DNA from: Enterobacter asburiae
GTDB lineage: Bacteria > Pseudomonadota > Gammaproteobacteria > Enterobacterales > Enterobacteriaceae
NCBI RefSeq assembly: GCF_008080435.1
Contig: NZ_VRKN01000008.1
Location: forward strand, 124,001 to 188,000
Reading direction: 5' to 3'
Length of the DNA: 64,000 nucleotides
Below are positions 24,478 through 33,230 of this stretch, in pieces. The notes beneath the pieces were generated by a model that searched no databases, was not told where the DNA came from, and saw only the letters and a list, made by a program, of their open reading frames with translations. The first letter of the stretch is position 1. Each line of letters begins with the position of its first letter. Both the position numbers and the translations under genes were made by a program.

Positions 24478-25452
24478 GTGCAATACACTACGTTAGGAAA
24501 AACCGACCTTAAGGTTTCCCGACTTTGCCTGGGATGCATGACTTTTGGCGAGCCCGATCGGGGTAATCACGCCTGGACGCTGCCGGAAGAGAGCAGCCGT
24601 CCGATTATCAAACGCGCCATCGAGGGCGGCATTAACTTCTTTGACACCGCCAACAGCTACTCCGACGGCAGCAGCGAGGAGATTGTCGGCCGTGCCCTGC
24701 GCGATTTTGCCCGTCGTGATGACATCGTCGTCGCTACCAAGGTCTACTATCCGTCAGGCGATCTGACTGAAGGCCTTTCTCGCGCGCAGATCCTGCGCTC
24801 TATTGATGACAGCCTCAGACGCCTGAACATGGATTACGTCGACCTGCTGCAAATTCACCGTTGGGATTACAACACGCCAGTCGAGGAGACGCTTGAAGCG
24901 CTCAACGATGTGGTGAAAGCCGGTAAAGCACGCTACATCGGCGCGTCGTCTATGCACGCATCGCAGTTTGCCCAGGCGCTGGCTCTCCAGGCGCAGCACG
25001 GCTGGGCGCGCTTTGTCACCATGCAGGATCACTACAATCTGATCTATCGTGAAGAAGAACGCGAGATGCTACCGCTGTGCCATCAGGAGGGCGTGGCAGT
25101 GATCCCGTGGAGCCCGCTGGCACGCGGCCGCCTGACCCGTCCATGGGGGGAAACCACGGCTCGCCTGGTATCGGATGAAGTGGGAAAAAATCTTTATGGC
25201 GGTACAGAAGCCAGCGATGCGCTGATTGCCGAACGTTTAGCCGGGATCGCCGACGATACCGATGCAACCCGCGCCCAGGTGGCGCTGGCGTGGCTGCTGG
25301 GTAAGCGTGGGGTCGCGGCACCGATTATTGGAACGTCGCGGGAAGAACAGCTGGATGAACTGCTGAATGCGGTTGATCTCACGCTGACGCCGGAGCAGAT
25401 TGCCGAGCTGGAGACGCCGTATCAGCAGCATCCGGTGGTGGGGTTTAAGTAA
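24478..25452 (+). CDS. yajO: YajO, aldo/keto reductase
   Basis: Member of the aldo/keto reductase superfamily, a TIM barrel using NADPH. The E. coli homologue has been linked to an alternative route to 1-deoxyxylulose 5-phosphate or thiamine precursors, which fits its place after dxs. Catalytic residues are visible as Asp (FFDTANSYSDG, Asp and Tyr), Lys (VVATKVYY) and His (LLQIHRWDY). The 324 residues match E. coli. The start is GTG at 24478 with AGGAG upstream. The 3' end is followed by a REP and then the convergent thiL. Confidence 0.94.
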   Translation: MQYTTLGKTDLKVSRLCLGCMTFGEPDRGNHAWTLPEESSRPIIKRAIEGGINFFDTANSYSDGSSEEIVGRALRDFARRDDIVVATKVYYPSGDLTEGLSRAQILRSIDDSLRRLNMDYVDLLQIHRWDYNTPVEETLEALNDVVKAGKARYIGASSMHASQFAQALALQAQHGWARFVTMQDHYNLIYREEEREMLPLCHQEGVAVIPWSPLARGRLTRPWGETTARLVSDEVGKNLYGGTEASDALIAERLAGIADDTDATRAQVALAWLLGKRGVAAPIIGTSREEQLDELLNAVDLTLTPEQIAELETPYQQHPVVGFK

Positions 25453-25464
25453 GCTCCATCTTTT

Positions 25465-25498
25465 GTAGGCCGGGTAAGGCGGAGCCGCCACCCGGCAA
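25465..25498. repeat. Single REP element between yajO and thiL
   Basis: A GTAGGCCGGGTAAGGC arm pairs with GCCGCCACCCGGC. It occupies most of the 62-base gap between the stop codons of yajO and thiL, where E. coli K-12 has pgpA. Confidence 0.88.
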
Positions 25499-25514
25499 TA
25501 CAGAGCGCACAACA

Positions 25515-26486
25515 TCACGCGAAGTGATCGTACCCTTTCCAGTCCAGCGTAACGGGCGCACCGTCTTTCACAAACTTCAGCCCTTCACTCTCCGGCATGA
25601 TCTGACCGATGCAGGTAAATTTCGCGCCGAGATGCGCTAACGCCACGTCCAGCGTTCCACGGTTGAGCTCAGGCACCGTGAAGCACAGTTCGTAGTCTTC
25701 ACCACCAGACAGCGCCCAGCGCAGCGCCTGCTCAGGTTCCACATGGCGAAGCAGTTGCTCAGACAGCGGGAACAGATCCAGGTCAACGCGCGCGCCCACA
25801 CCGCTGGCCTTCAGGATATGCCCGAGGTCCGAGATCAGCCCGTCAGAGAGATCGATAGCCGAGCTTGCCCGTTCGCGCAGCGCCTGGCCATGCAAAATAC
25901 GTGGCGTTGGCCGCAGATGGCGTTTCAGCAGATACGCCTCATCGTCAGCATCTTCAACTGTTAAAAAGTTCTGAAGGATCGCCAGCCCTGCCGCGCTGTC
26001 GCCCGGCGTACCGGTCACGTAGATCCAGTCGCCTGGTTTTGCGCCTGAGCGCTTCAGCGCGCGGCCGAGCGGCACATAGCCGTGGATCGCCAGCGTCATC
26101 GACAGCGGCCCGGCAGTAGTATCACCGCCAATCAGCTGCATATCGTAGTAACTAAGCTGCTCAAACAGCGCATCGCTAAAGGCTTCAAGCCAGGCTTCAT
26201 CCACCTCTGGCAGGGTCAGAGCCAGCGTCAGCCACGCGGGATCGGCGCCCATCGCCGCCAGATCGCTGACGTTAACCGCCAGCGCTTTATACGCCAGATC
26301 GGCAGGATCGATATCCGGTAAGAAATGACGGCCGCACACCAGGGTGTCGGTGCTGATTGCCAGCGTCTGTTTTTCAGGAATATTGAGAAGTGCACAGTCA
26401 TCGCCAATGCCGGTTTCAACATCAAGACGAGAGGTTCTGACACGGTCGAAATAACGGGCAATCAGGGAGAATTCGCCGCATGCCAT
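25515..26486 (-). CDS. thiL: Thiamine-monophosphate kinase
   Basis: ThiL phosphorylates thiamine monophosphate to thiamine diphosphate with ATP. AIR-synthase-like fold. Conserved Asp-rich metal sites are seen in GIGDDCALL (about 27-35), [15 protein letters not shown] and [15 protein letters not shown]. 323 residues; the recalled E. coli protein ends two residues later (DHFATP) and overlaps pgpA. Here the frame stops at DHFA and pgpA is absent. A TGAGG ribosome site precedes the ATG. It is the last gene of nrdR-ribD-ribE-nusB-thiL. Confidence 0.97.
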   Translation of the reverse strand: MACGEFSLIARYFDRVRTSRLDVETGIGDDCALLNIPEKQTLAISTDTLVCGRHFLPDIDPADLAYKALAVNVSDLAAMGADPAWLTLALTLPEVDEAWLEAFSDALFEQLSYYDMQLIGGDTTAGPLSMTLAIHGYVPLGRALKRSGAKPGDWIYVTGTPGDSAAGLAILQNFLTVEDADDEAYLLKRHLRPTPRILHGQALRERASSAIDLSDGLISDLGHILKASGVGARVDLDLFPLSEQLLRHVEPEQALRWALSGGEDYELCFTVPELNRGTLDVALAHLGAKFTCIGQIMPESEGLKFVKDGAPVTLDWKGYDHFA

Positions 26487-26510
26487 ACGTTATGCCTCAG
26501 CAAATAAAAG

Positions 26511-26558
26511 AAAAAACCGGAGCCGCACTGCCCGTCAGGCAATGCAGGACTCCGGTTT
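26511..26558 (-). terminator. Terminator or attenuator between nusB and thiL
   Basis: On the minus strand AAACCGGAG and CTCCGGTTT pair, with an inner TGC.TTGCC / GGGCAGTGC-type stem, and six T follow. It begins a few bases after the nusB stop and ends about 25 bases before thiL, so it would limit thiL transcription from the rib-nusB transcript. Confidence 0.75.
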
Positions 26559-26563
26559 GCGGA

Positions 26564-26983
26564 TCACTTTTTGTGGGGACGGATCGCAGGTGCTGCTTTA
26601 TCAAGTACGCCATTTACAAATTTGTGGCTGTCTTCAGCGCCGAAGGTTTTCGCCAGCTCGATCGCTTCATTGATGGCCACTTTATACGGCACATCATCAC
26701 GTTTAGACAGCTCAAACAGCGCGATACGCAACACTGCTTTTTCTACCTGACCCAGCTCTTCGAGCAGACGGGACAGGTAAGGTTTCATCAGACCATCGAG
26801 ATACGCGCTATTAGTCGCCACTCCCGACAGCAGTTCACGGAAGTACAGAACGTCAACGTCTTTCACGTCCTGTTCTGACAGGAACTGGTATTCAACATCA
26901 GCGATGTCGTTCTGGGACAACTGCCAGGAGTAAAGTGCCTGGACGGCACATTCACGGGCGCGGCGACGAGCAGCAGGTTTCAC
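26564..26983 (-). CDS. nusB: NusB, transcription antitermination factor
   Basis: NusB binds boxA RNA with NusE (S10) and supports rRNA antitermination. The 139 residues match E. coli NusB, an all-helical protein. The N-terminal [18 protein letters not shown] carries the Arg-rich boxA-binding face, and the conserved [26 protein letters not shown] block is present in the middle. It lies 21 bases downstream of ribE on the same strand and is followed by a strong hairpin before thiL. Confidence 0.98.
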   Translation of the reverse strand: MKPAARRRARECAVQALYSWQLSQNDIADVEYQFLSEQDVKDVDVLYFRELLSGVATNSAYLDGLMKPYLSRLLEELGQVEKAVLRIALFELSKRDDVPYKVAINEAIELAKTFGAEDSHKFVNGVLDKAAPAIRPHKK

Positions 26984-27004
26984 GGAATTCCCCTTACAAA
27001 AAAA

Positions 27005-27475
27005 TCAGGCCTTGATGGCTTTCAATACATTGATCATTTCAAGTGCGGTCAGTGCGGCTTCTGCACCTTTGTTACCGGCCTTGGTGCCAGCACGTTCGAT
27101 GGCTTGTTCAATACTTTCGGTGGTCAGCACGCCGAACGCGACAGGAATTTCAGCGTCCTGCGCAACGTGTGCCAGACCGTTGCTTGCACCGCCCGCAACG
27201 TATTCGAAGTGCGCAGTGCCGCCACGAATAACGGTACCCAGCGCAATCACCGCGTCGTATTTACCGGTTTTCGCCAGCGCACCCGCCGCCAGTGGCAGTT
27301 CGTAAGCGCCTGGAACCCAAACAACGGTAATGTTGTCATCTTTAACCTGGCCGATGCGTTTCAGGGCGTCAATAGCACCTTCCAGCAGGCTGTCGTTGAT
27401 GAAGTTGTTGAAACGCGCAATGGTGATGGCGACGCGAGCGTCCGGGGTAGCTACAGCAGCTTCAATAATGTTCAT
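27005..27475 (-). CDS. ribE: 6,7-dimethyl-8-ribityllumazine synthase
   Basis: Lumazine synthase (RibE, also called RibH) condenses 5-amino-6-ribitylaminouracil with dihydroxybutanone phosphate, the penultimate step of riboflavin synthesis, in an icosahedral shell. The 156 residues match E. coli. Substrate-site motifs are WVPGAYELP (about 53-61), [14 protein letters not shown] and the catalytic His of the HFEYVAGG stretch. It is 87 bases downstream of ribD. Confidence 0.98.
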   Translation of the reverse strand: MNIIEAAVATPDARVAITIARFNNFINDSLLEGAIDALKRIGQVKDDNITVVWVPGAYELPLAAGALAKTGKYDAVIALGTVIRGGTAHFEYVAGGASNGLAHVAQDAEIPVAFGVLTTESIEQAIERAGTKAGNKGAEAALTALEMINVLKAIKA

Positions 27476-27562
27476 ACTCTTCCTTTACGGGTTCATTTGG
27501 CCCCGCAGGGGGGCGGATTTTATCATAATACTTTGCGCACTGCTTCCCTATTTCAGGAGCAA

Positions 27563-28666
27563 TTACGCTGTCGTTAAGTGGAGGCAGACATCCGGACCCA
27601 CCGGACGAATCTCGCTGAATTTGAGTTGTGGTGCATCGGCCAGTTTTTCAAGGCCAGGCAGCACAAACAGGCCGCGCGCATCGTTACCCAACAGTTTAGG
27701 CGCAACGTAGACAATCAGTTCATCCACCAGCCCGGCCTGTAAGAGCGCACCGGCGAGCGTTGGCCCCGCTTCGACCCAGATACTGTTCACCTGCTGCTTG
27801 CCGAGCAGCATCATCAGCACAACTAAATCCAGATGCCCGTTATGCTCCGGCACCATGATGCTGCGCACGCCTTCCGGCCATTCGCGCGTATCTTCTTTGG
27901 TGCGGGCAATCCAGGTTTCACCCGGCTGCTGGACGATGCGGTGCTCCGGCGTCACGCGGTTCTGGCTATCAATGATAATACGCAGCGGCTGACGCAGGTT
28001 CTCCTGCGGGTAAAGCGCCTGGGTATCGGCATTCAGTTCGTCCCAGCGCACGGTCATGGCCGGATCGTCAGCGAGAACGGTTTCACTGCTGGTGAGGATA
28101 GCATGGCTTTGCGAGCGCAGACGTTGCACATCGCGCCTTGCCTGTGGCGAGGTTACCCACTGGCTTTCGCCGTTTGCCATCGCCGTACGACCGTCCAGCG
28201 AGGCGCCCAGCTTGAGCTGAATATACGGGAACCCCGTGCGCATGCGCTTCAGAAAGCCTTTGTTGATCGCTTCCGCGTCCTGCATCATCAGGCCATGGCT
28301 GACGTCAATGCCTTCCTGCTGCAGGCGATACAGCCCGCGTCCGGCCACCTGCGGATTTGGGTCCTGCATCGAGGCGACCACGCGTGAAACACCGGCGGCA
28401 ATCAGCGCTTCGCAGCACGGCGGCGTACGCCCGTGATGGCTGCAGGGCTCCAGCGTGACGTAGGCTGTGGCACCGCGTGCCTTCTCACCAGCCATGCGCA
28501 ACGCATGAACCTCGGCGTGCGGTTCGCCGGCACGATAGTGAAACCCCTCCCCCACGATTTCGCCATCTTTTACGATCACGCACCCGACGTTCGGGTTGGG
28601 ATGGGTGGTAAAACGACCGCGCTGCGCCAGTTTCATGGCGCGCGCCATGTACATCTCATCGTGCAT
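27563..28666 (-). CDS. ribD: RibD, bifunctional deaminase/reductase of riboflavin synthesis
   Basis: The N-terminal cytidine-deaminase-like domain removes the amino group of the pyrimidine precursor; the C-terminal DHFR-like domain reduces the ribosyl side chain with NADPH. Zinc ligands are in HAEVHALRMAG and EPCSHHGRTPPC. The reductase half begins at about residue 145 with FPYIQLKLGASLDG. 367 residues as in E. coli. The start at 28666 (MHDEMYMARAM) is four bases after the nrdR stop; a 12-residue extension overlapping nrdR is rejected. Confidence 0.98.
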   Translation of the reverse strand: MHDEMYMARAMKLAQRGRFTTHPNPNVGCVIVKDGEIVGEGFHYRAGEPHAEVHALRMAGEKARGATAYVTLEPCSHHGRTPPCCEALIAAGVSRVVASMQDPNPQVAGRGLYRLQQEGIDVSHGLMMQDAEAINKGFLKRMRTGFPYIQLKLGASLDGRTAMANGESQWVTSPQARRDVQRLRSQSHAILTSSETVLADDPAMTVRWDELNADTQALYPQENLRQPLRIIIDSQNRVTPEHRIVQQPGETWIARTKEDTREWPEGVRSIMVPEHNGHLDLVVLMMLLGKQQVNSIWVEAGPTLAGALLQAGLVDELIVYVAPKLLGNDARGLFVLPGLEKLADAPQLKFSEIRPVGPDVCLHLTTA

Positions 28667-28670
28667 GAGC

Positions 28671-29132
<462 letters not shown>

Positions 29133-29271
29133 TTATCCGGTTAACTGATTTTCATTTTACCCTGATCTGGCCTGACAACAAAGGAAGAGCTTTTTGAGAC
29201 AAAGGATCTATGTCTGACACGAGGATGCTGGCTACCATTAGGCAATCCGTTATTTCAAGGAAATAAACGCA

Positions 29272-29811
29272 ATGACAAGACGTTACCTGAAAATTTTGCT
29301 GGTGGGGAGCCTCTTCACCCTTAGCGCCTGTGCACAACAAGCCGAAGTCCGTCAGATGAAACAGAGCGTGAATACGCTCAATACGGCGATGGACAAACTG
29401 AACAAAGAAACGGTGAAGATCACCCAGCAAAACGCCCTGAATGCGAAATCCAGCAGCGGGGTTTATCTCCTGCCGGGAGCGAATACGCCTGCGCGTCTCA
29501 ATAGTCAGATTGGTACGCTGAAAATGTCGCTGGTGAACGTGGCGGCGAATGCAAATGGTACTCGCGCAACATTACGCATTCAGGGAGAATCCAACGATCC
29601 GTTGCCAGCCTTCAGTGGTACCGTCGAATGGGGACAGATCCAGGGCACCACTGAAAGCTACCAGGAGGTGAATGTTAACAGCCAGCTGTTCACCGCACCG
29701 GCCAGCGTGCTGGCTCCGAGCGATGTTGACATTCCGCTGCAGCTTAACGGACTGACTCCGGATCAGTTAGGTTTTATCCGCATTCACGATATCCAGCCCG
29801 CCGCGCAGTAA
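29272..29811 (+). CDS. yajI: YajI, DUF3251 lipoprotein
   Basis: A 179-residue predicted lipoprotein matching E. coli YajI in length and position (between nrdR and tsx). The signal peptide ends in LSAC with Cys20 lipidated and Ala next, so outer-membrane sorting is likely. A short coiled-coil-like helix (about 25-55, VRQMKQSVNTLNTAMDKL) follows and then a beta-rich DUF3251 domain. Function unknown. AAGGA lies ten bases before the ATG. A perfect hairpin follows the stop codon. Confidence 0.9.
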   Translation: MTRRYLKILLVGSLFTLSACAQQAEVRQMKQSVNTLNTAMDKLNKETVKITQQNALNAKSSSGVYLLPGANTPARLNSQIGTLKMSLVNVAANANGTRATLRIQGESNDPLPAFSGTVEWGQIQGTTESYQEVNVNSQLFTAPASVLAPSDVDIPLQLNGLTPDQLGFIRIHDIQPAAQ

Positions 29812-29819
29812 CCCTCTCT

Positions 29820-29847
29820 TTAGCGGAGTGCAATGTCACTCCGCTAA
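29820..29847 (+). terminator. Perfect 11-bp hairpin after yajI
   Basis: TTAGCGGAGTG pairs perfectly with CACTCCGCTAA around CAATGT, nine bases past the yajI stop. The following CATTTACATTT is only partly T-rich, so its strength as a terminator is uncertain. Confidence 0.6.
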
Positions 29848-29920
29848 CATTTACATTTCGTATGGATTGGCAACATAAATGATTGCCGCTACAATCCCGG
29901 CCGTTTAAAGTACGCAAACG

Positions 29921-29998
29921 TGAACGCAATCGATTACGTATGTGAGAGATATGTGAAACAACACATATTTTTGTGAGCAGGGATTCCTATAATAGGCA
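29921..29998 (+). promoter_or_regulatory. CRP/CytR-type control region and promoter of tsx
   Basis: A TATAAT -10 (29988-29993) is preceded by a CRP-like site TGTGA-N6-ACATA (29952-29967) centred about 41 bases before the expected start, the class II position, in keeping with CRP activation of E. coli tsx P2. A further TGTGA at 29941-29945 and an AACGCAAT half-site upstream resemble a second CRP site and a CytR half-site. CytR and CRP roles are inferred from known E. coli regulation. Confidence 0.55.
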
Positions 29999-30078
29999 CC
30001 GCAGAAACACGAAATATTTAGAAACGCAATTCGCGCATTTTTCACTCCCGGAAGGGAATTTCAATCAGTGGCATGATT

Positions 30079-30957
30079 ATGAAAAAAACATTACTCGCAG
30101 CTGGCGCCGTGCTGGCACTGTCTTCCTCTTTCACTGTTAACGCAGCGGAAAACGATAAACCACAATACCTCTCCGACTGGTGGCATCAGAGCGTTAACGT
30201 GGTCGGCAGCTACCACACGCGCTTCGGACCACAGATCCGCAACGATACCTACCTGGAATACGAAGCATTCGCCAAGAAAGACTGGTTTGATTTCTATGGC
30301 TATATGGATGCACCGGTCTTCTTTGGTGGTAACTCTCAGGCAAAAGGTATCTGGAACCACGGTTCTCCTCTGTTCATGGAGATCGAGCCGCGCTTCTCCA
30401 TCGACAAGCTGACCGGTACCGACCTGAGCTTCGGTCCGTTCAAAGAGTGGTACTTCGCGAACAACTATATCTACGACATGGGCCGCAACGAGTCTGGTCG
30501 TCAGAGCACCTGGTATATGGGTCTGGGTACCGACGTTGACACCGGTCTGCCAATGAGCCTGTCCCTGAACGTGTACGCGAAATACCAGTGGCAGAACTAT
30601 GGTGCCGAAAACCAGAATGAGTGGGATGGCTACCGTTTTAAAGTGAAATACTTTGTGCCAATCACTCAGCTGTGGGGCGGTAACCTGAGCTACATCGGCT
30701 TCACCAACTTCGACTGGGGTTCAGATCTGGGCGATAAGAGCGGTTACGCTGAAAACGGCATCAAGCAGCGTACCAACAATTCCATCGCCTCTAGCCACAT
30801 TCTGGCGCTGAACTACGATCACTGGCACTACTCTGTAGTGGCACGTTACTGGCACAACGGCGGCCAGTGGAACGACGATGCGAAACTGGTGTGGATGAAC
30901 GAAAACGTCCGTTCTACCGGCTGGGGTGGTTACCTGGTTGTAGGTTATAACTTCTAA
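30079..30957 (+). CDS. tsx: Tsx, nucleoside-specific outer-membrane channel
   Basis: Tsx is a 12-stranded monomeric beta-barrel that admits nucleosides and deoxynucleosides and is a receptor for phage T6 and colicin K in E. coli. The signal peptide of 22 residues ends VNA before [13 protein letters not shown]. The barrel ends in the typical C-terminal GYNF with terminal Phe. 292 residues from the ATG at 30079 (E. coli 294). An ATG two codons upstream is also possible; homology favours [16 protein letters not shown] follows the gene. Confidence 0.96.
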   Translation: MKKTLLAAGAVLALSSSFTVNAAENDKPQYLSDWWHQSVNVVGSYHTRFGPQIRNDTYLEYEAFAKKDWFDFYGYMDAPVFFGGNSQAKGIWNHGSPLFMEIEPRFSIDKLTGTDLSFGPFKEWYFANNYIYDMGRNESGRQSTWYMGLGTDVDTGLPMSLSLNVYAKYQWQNYGAENQNEWDGYRFKVKYFVPITQLWGGNLSYIGFTNFDWGSDLGDKSGYAENGIKQRTNNSIASSHILALNYDHWHYSVVARYWHNGGQWNDDAKLVWMNENVRSTGWGGYLVVGYNF

Positions 30958-30970
30958 TCAGTGCGGGTTT

Positions 30971-31043
30971 CGCCCGGTGGCGCTGCGCTTACCGGGCCTA
31001 CGATCCGAATGTAGGCCGGGTAAGGCGTAGCCGCCACCCGGCT
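30971..31043. repeat. REP pair (BIME) between tsx and the WYL regulator
   Basis: Two inverted REP units: 30971-31000 (GCCCGGTGGCG / CTTACCGGGC) and 31011-31043 (GTAGGCCGGGTAAGGC / GCCACCCGGC). The second is followed by five T, giving a possible terminator for tsx. It lies between convergent genes. Confidence 0.9.
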
Positions 31044-31045
31044 TT

Positions 31046-31726
31046 TTACTGTTTAACCTTTCGCAAAAAATCTGCCAGAGACCTGTCCGCACTCTCGCTA
31101 AACCGCCTCTCCGTCTGCACAATATTGAGGCATCGGTCGAGCCGGAAACAGCGGTAGTCATCGCGCCGTTCACACCACGCCGCCAGCAGCCAACGCTCCC
31201 CCCAGAAGAACAGCCCCAGCGGCTGAACCTCGCGCTTTGAGAGCTGTCCGGCTTCATCACGGTAATGCAACGCCAGCACGCGCTGGGCGGAAATCGCCTG
31301 ATGAATCATGTCAAAATCGCTGCGGGAGTGGCTTTGCATGCAAAAATCCGGGGCATAGATCCGCGTCTGCTCCGCCTTTAGACGGCTCTCCTCGGGCAGG
31401 ATAGCCAGCACCTTCTCCTGAGCCGACTCCAGCTCGCGCGACAGCGATTCCCCTCCCCAGGTTTTGAGCAGGCGAATCGCGACGATCAGCGCCTCTGACT
31501 CCTTATTTGTCAACATCAGCGGTGGCAGGTCAAAACCCGACATCAGCCGATATCCGCTCCCCGCCTCACCTTCCACCGGCACGCCGGAAAGCGACAGGTC
31601 ACGGATATCGCGGTAGACCGTGCGCTCGGACACGCCAAGCCGATCCGCCAGATGCGCTGCCGTTGTCAGACGCCTGCCCCGCAGGATCTGCACAATCTGA
31701 AACAAACGGTCAGCGCGTCGGGTCAT
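31046..31726 (-). CDS. HTH/WYL-domain transcriptional regulator (YafY-like)
   Basis: A 226-residue regulator. The N-terminal helix-turn-helix of the HTH_11/DeoR-like type spans about 1-60, with the recognition segment RLGVSERTVYRDIRDLSLSG. The C-terminal WYL domain (about 130-205) shows the hallmark WLLAAWCERRDDYRCFRLDR. WYL domains bind small ligands or nucleic acid. It is 14 bases downstream of the VOC gene and so likely forms a two-gene operon with it. Repeated CTCCTGAC half-sites upstream of that operon are candidate binding sites. Not present at this position in E. coli K-12. Target and ligand are unknown. Confidence 0.85.
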   Translation of the reverse strand: MTRRADRLFQIVQILRGRRLTTAAHLADRLGVSERTVYRDIRDLSLSGVPVEGEAGSGYRLMSGFDLPPLMLTNKESEALIVAIRLLKTWGGESLSRELESAQEKVLAILPEESRLKAEQTRIYAPDFCMQSHSRSDFDMIHQAISAQRVLALHYRDEAGQLSKREVQPLGLFFWGERWLLAAWCERRDDYRCFRLDRCLNIVQTERRFSESADRSLADFLRKVKQ

Positions 31727-31740
31727 ATCTTATTCCGCTC

Positions 31741-32106
31741 TCAGGCAGGTTGATGGAGGCCGACGCGGTTACCCTCGCTGTCGGTAAACAATGCGATAGT
31801 GCCAATACCATGCGGCAGTTCCAGCGGGCCAAACACGCACTCACCGCCCGCAGAGGCGATGCGATCGAGCGTGGCCGCCAGATTGTCAGTATGCAGGTAA
31901 ATAATAGCGCCCTGCAAAGACGGTGTAACGCCGTCAAATTTTGCCAGCGCCCCGCCGGTACCTGGATCCTCATGCGGGAAAACGGCCAGCTCCGCACAGT
32001 CCATTTTCTCGCGACGCAGCGCGAGCTGCATCACCGGCTCATAAAATTTGATGGCGCGATCCATATCCGAGACCGGAATTTCAAACCAGTTAATTACGCT
32101 TTTCAT
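31741..32106 (-). CDS. VOC-family (glyoxalase/bleomycin-resistance fold) protein
   Basis: A 121-residue single VOC-fold protein built of two beta-alpha-beta-beta-beta modules, with INWFEIPVSDMDRAIKFYEPVM at the start and IGTIALFTDSEGNRVGLHQP at the end. The fold usually binds a divalent metal; possible ligands are the His/Glu positions in these segments, but no specific activity can be assigned. An AGGAGG ribosome site precedes the ATG. It is followed by the WYL regulator on the same strand. Homologues of this length are commonly annotated only as VOC family protein. Confidence 0.85.
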   Translation of the reverse strand: MKSVINWFEIPVSDMDRAIKFYEPVMQLALRREKMDCAELAVFPHEDPGTGGALAKFDGVTPSLQGAIIYLHTDNLAATLDRIASAGGECVFGPLELPHGIGTIALFTDSEGNRVGLHQPA

Positions 32107-32111
32107 ACATC

Positions 32112-32190
32112 CTCCTGACTGTTGTTTGGGTTCAGAAGGAGTCTACGACAGGGCTCCTGACAGCATACTGTCAGGAGTGTTTGTCAGGAG
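32112..32190 (-). promoter_or_regulatory. Repeated octamer operator upstream of VOC/WYL operon
   Basis: A perfect inverted repeat CTCCTGACAG (32154-32163), CATA, CTGTCAGGAG (32168-32177) is followed by a third copy TGTCAGGAG (32182-32190), spaced 13 bases from the second. A fourth copy, CTCCTGAC (32112-32119), overlaps the ribosome site of the VOC gene. Four octamers in 79 bases upstream of a regulator operon suggest autoregulation by the WYL protein. This is an inference. Confidence 0.55.
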
Positions 32191-32195
32191 CAGAT

Positions 32196-32228
32196 AAAAA
32201 AAATCCCGGTCAACAGACCGGGATTTCG
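32196..32228 (-). terminator. Rho-independent terminator after secF
   Basis: AAATCCCGGTC pairs perfectly with GACCGGGATTT around TGTT on the minus strand, and the T run totals eight. It lies 21 bases past the secF stop. Confidence 0.92.
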
Positions 32229-32248
32229 ATAACGCGCTAAACGTCGCT

Positions 32249-33220
32249 TTACGGCAGAATGGACGGTTGATCCGCCCCTTCTTTCTCGACTTTCTGCTGG
32301 AGCAGGTGCTCGCGCTTCATGCCGAGTTTCAGTGCCAGTGCGGACGCGACGTAGATAGACGATGCCGTACCGATGGTGACACCAATCAACATGGTCAGCG
32401 AGAAACCTTCCAGTACCGGACCACCAAAGAGGAACAGCATCAGGATCACCATCAGGGTTGTACCGGATGTGATCAAGGTACGGTGCAGCGTCTGGGTCAA
32501 CGACACGTTAAAGATTTCGTACGGCGTACCGCGACGGATCTTACGGAAGTTTTCACGGATACGGTCAGATACCACGATACTGTCGTTCAGTGAGTAACCG
32601 ATAACGGACATCAGGGATGCCACAATCGTCAGGTCAATCTCAATGTGGAACAGCGACAGTATGCCCATGGTGATCACCACGTCGTGCGCCAGGGCGATAA
32701 CCACACCGGCCGCCAGTCGCCACTCAAAGCGGAAACCGACGTACACCAGGATGGAGATCAGCGCCACCAGCAGCGCCATCGCACCGGTCTGCGCCAGGTC
32801 AGCCCCCACGCTTGGGCCGACGAACTCAATACGCTTAACCGCCGCGCTCTGGCTGGTTGTTTCGTTAATCACGCTAACAACCTTACTGCCCAGCTCCTGG
32901 CTGCCGTTGGCATCGTGCACCGGCGGCATACGCACCATGATGTCGCGGCTGCTGCCGAAGTTCTGCAACAGCGGCTCTTCAAAGCCCGCTTTCTGCAGAG
33001 ACAGGCGCATCTGGTCCATATCGACCGGTTTTTCCAGGGAGATCTCGATGACTGTACCGCCGGTGAAATCAAGACCCCAGTTAAAACCTTTCACGCTCAT
33101 AATGCCGATGGACAGAATCAGCAGCAAACCTGAAATGCCGAAGGCCCAGTAGTCCCAGCGCATAAAGTCCCAGACTTTACGGCCATGGTTCAATTGTTCA
33201 ACAGTATATTCCTGTGCCAC
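32249..33220 (-). CDS. secF: SecF, Sec translocase accessory subunit
   Basis: SecF works with SecD and YajC to use proton motive force in late steps of protein export through SecYEG. The 323 residues match E. coli. There are six membrane helices: the first at about 22-42, then a periplasmic domain (about 45-140), then five in the RND-like half. Conserved motifs include [11 protein letters not shown] after the first helix and the LRDS-like [20 protein letters not shown]. It is ten bases after secD and last in queA-tgt-yajC-secD-secF. Confidence 0.98.
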   Translation of the reverse strand: MAQEYTVEQLNHGRKVWDFMRWDYWAFGISGLLLILSIGIMSVKGFNWGLDFTGGTVIEISLEKPVDMDQMRLSLQKAGFEEPLLQNFGSSRDIMVRMPPVHDANGSQELGSKVVSVINETTSQSAAVKRIEFVGPSVGADLAQTGAMALLVALISILVYVGFRFEWRLAAGVVIALAHDVVITMGILSLFHIEIDLTIVASLMSVIGYSLNDSIVVSDRIRENFRKIRRGTPYEIFNVSLTQTLHRTLITSGTTLMVILMLFLFGGPVLEGFSLTMLIGVTIGTASSIYVASALALKLGMKREHLLQQKVEKEGADQPSILP

Positions 33221-33230
33221 AACGCACTCC

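Noticed and set aside
27476-27562. An FMN riboswitch near the rib genes
   Set aside because: The gap between ribD and ribE is too short and lacks the RFN element's conserved segments; enterobacterial RFN elements lie upstream of ribB, which is not in this window.
31011-31050. REP units read as ERIC elements or mobile-element ends
   Set aside because: The arms (GCCGGGT/ACCCGGC) and about 30-base unit size are REP; no ERIC core and no transposase or target duplications were seen.
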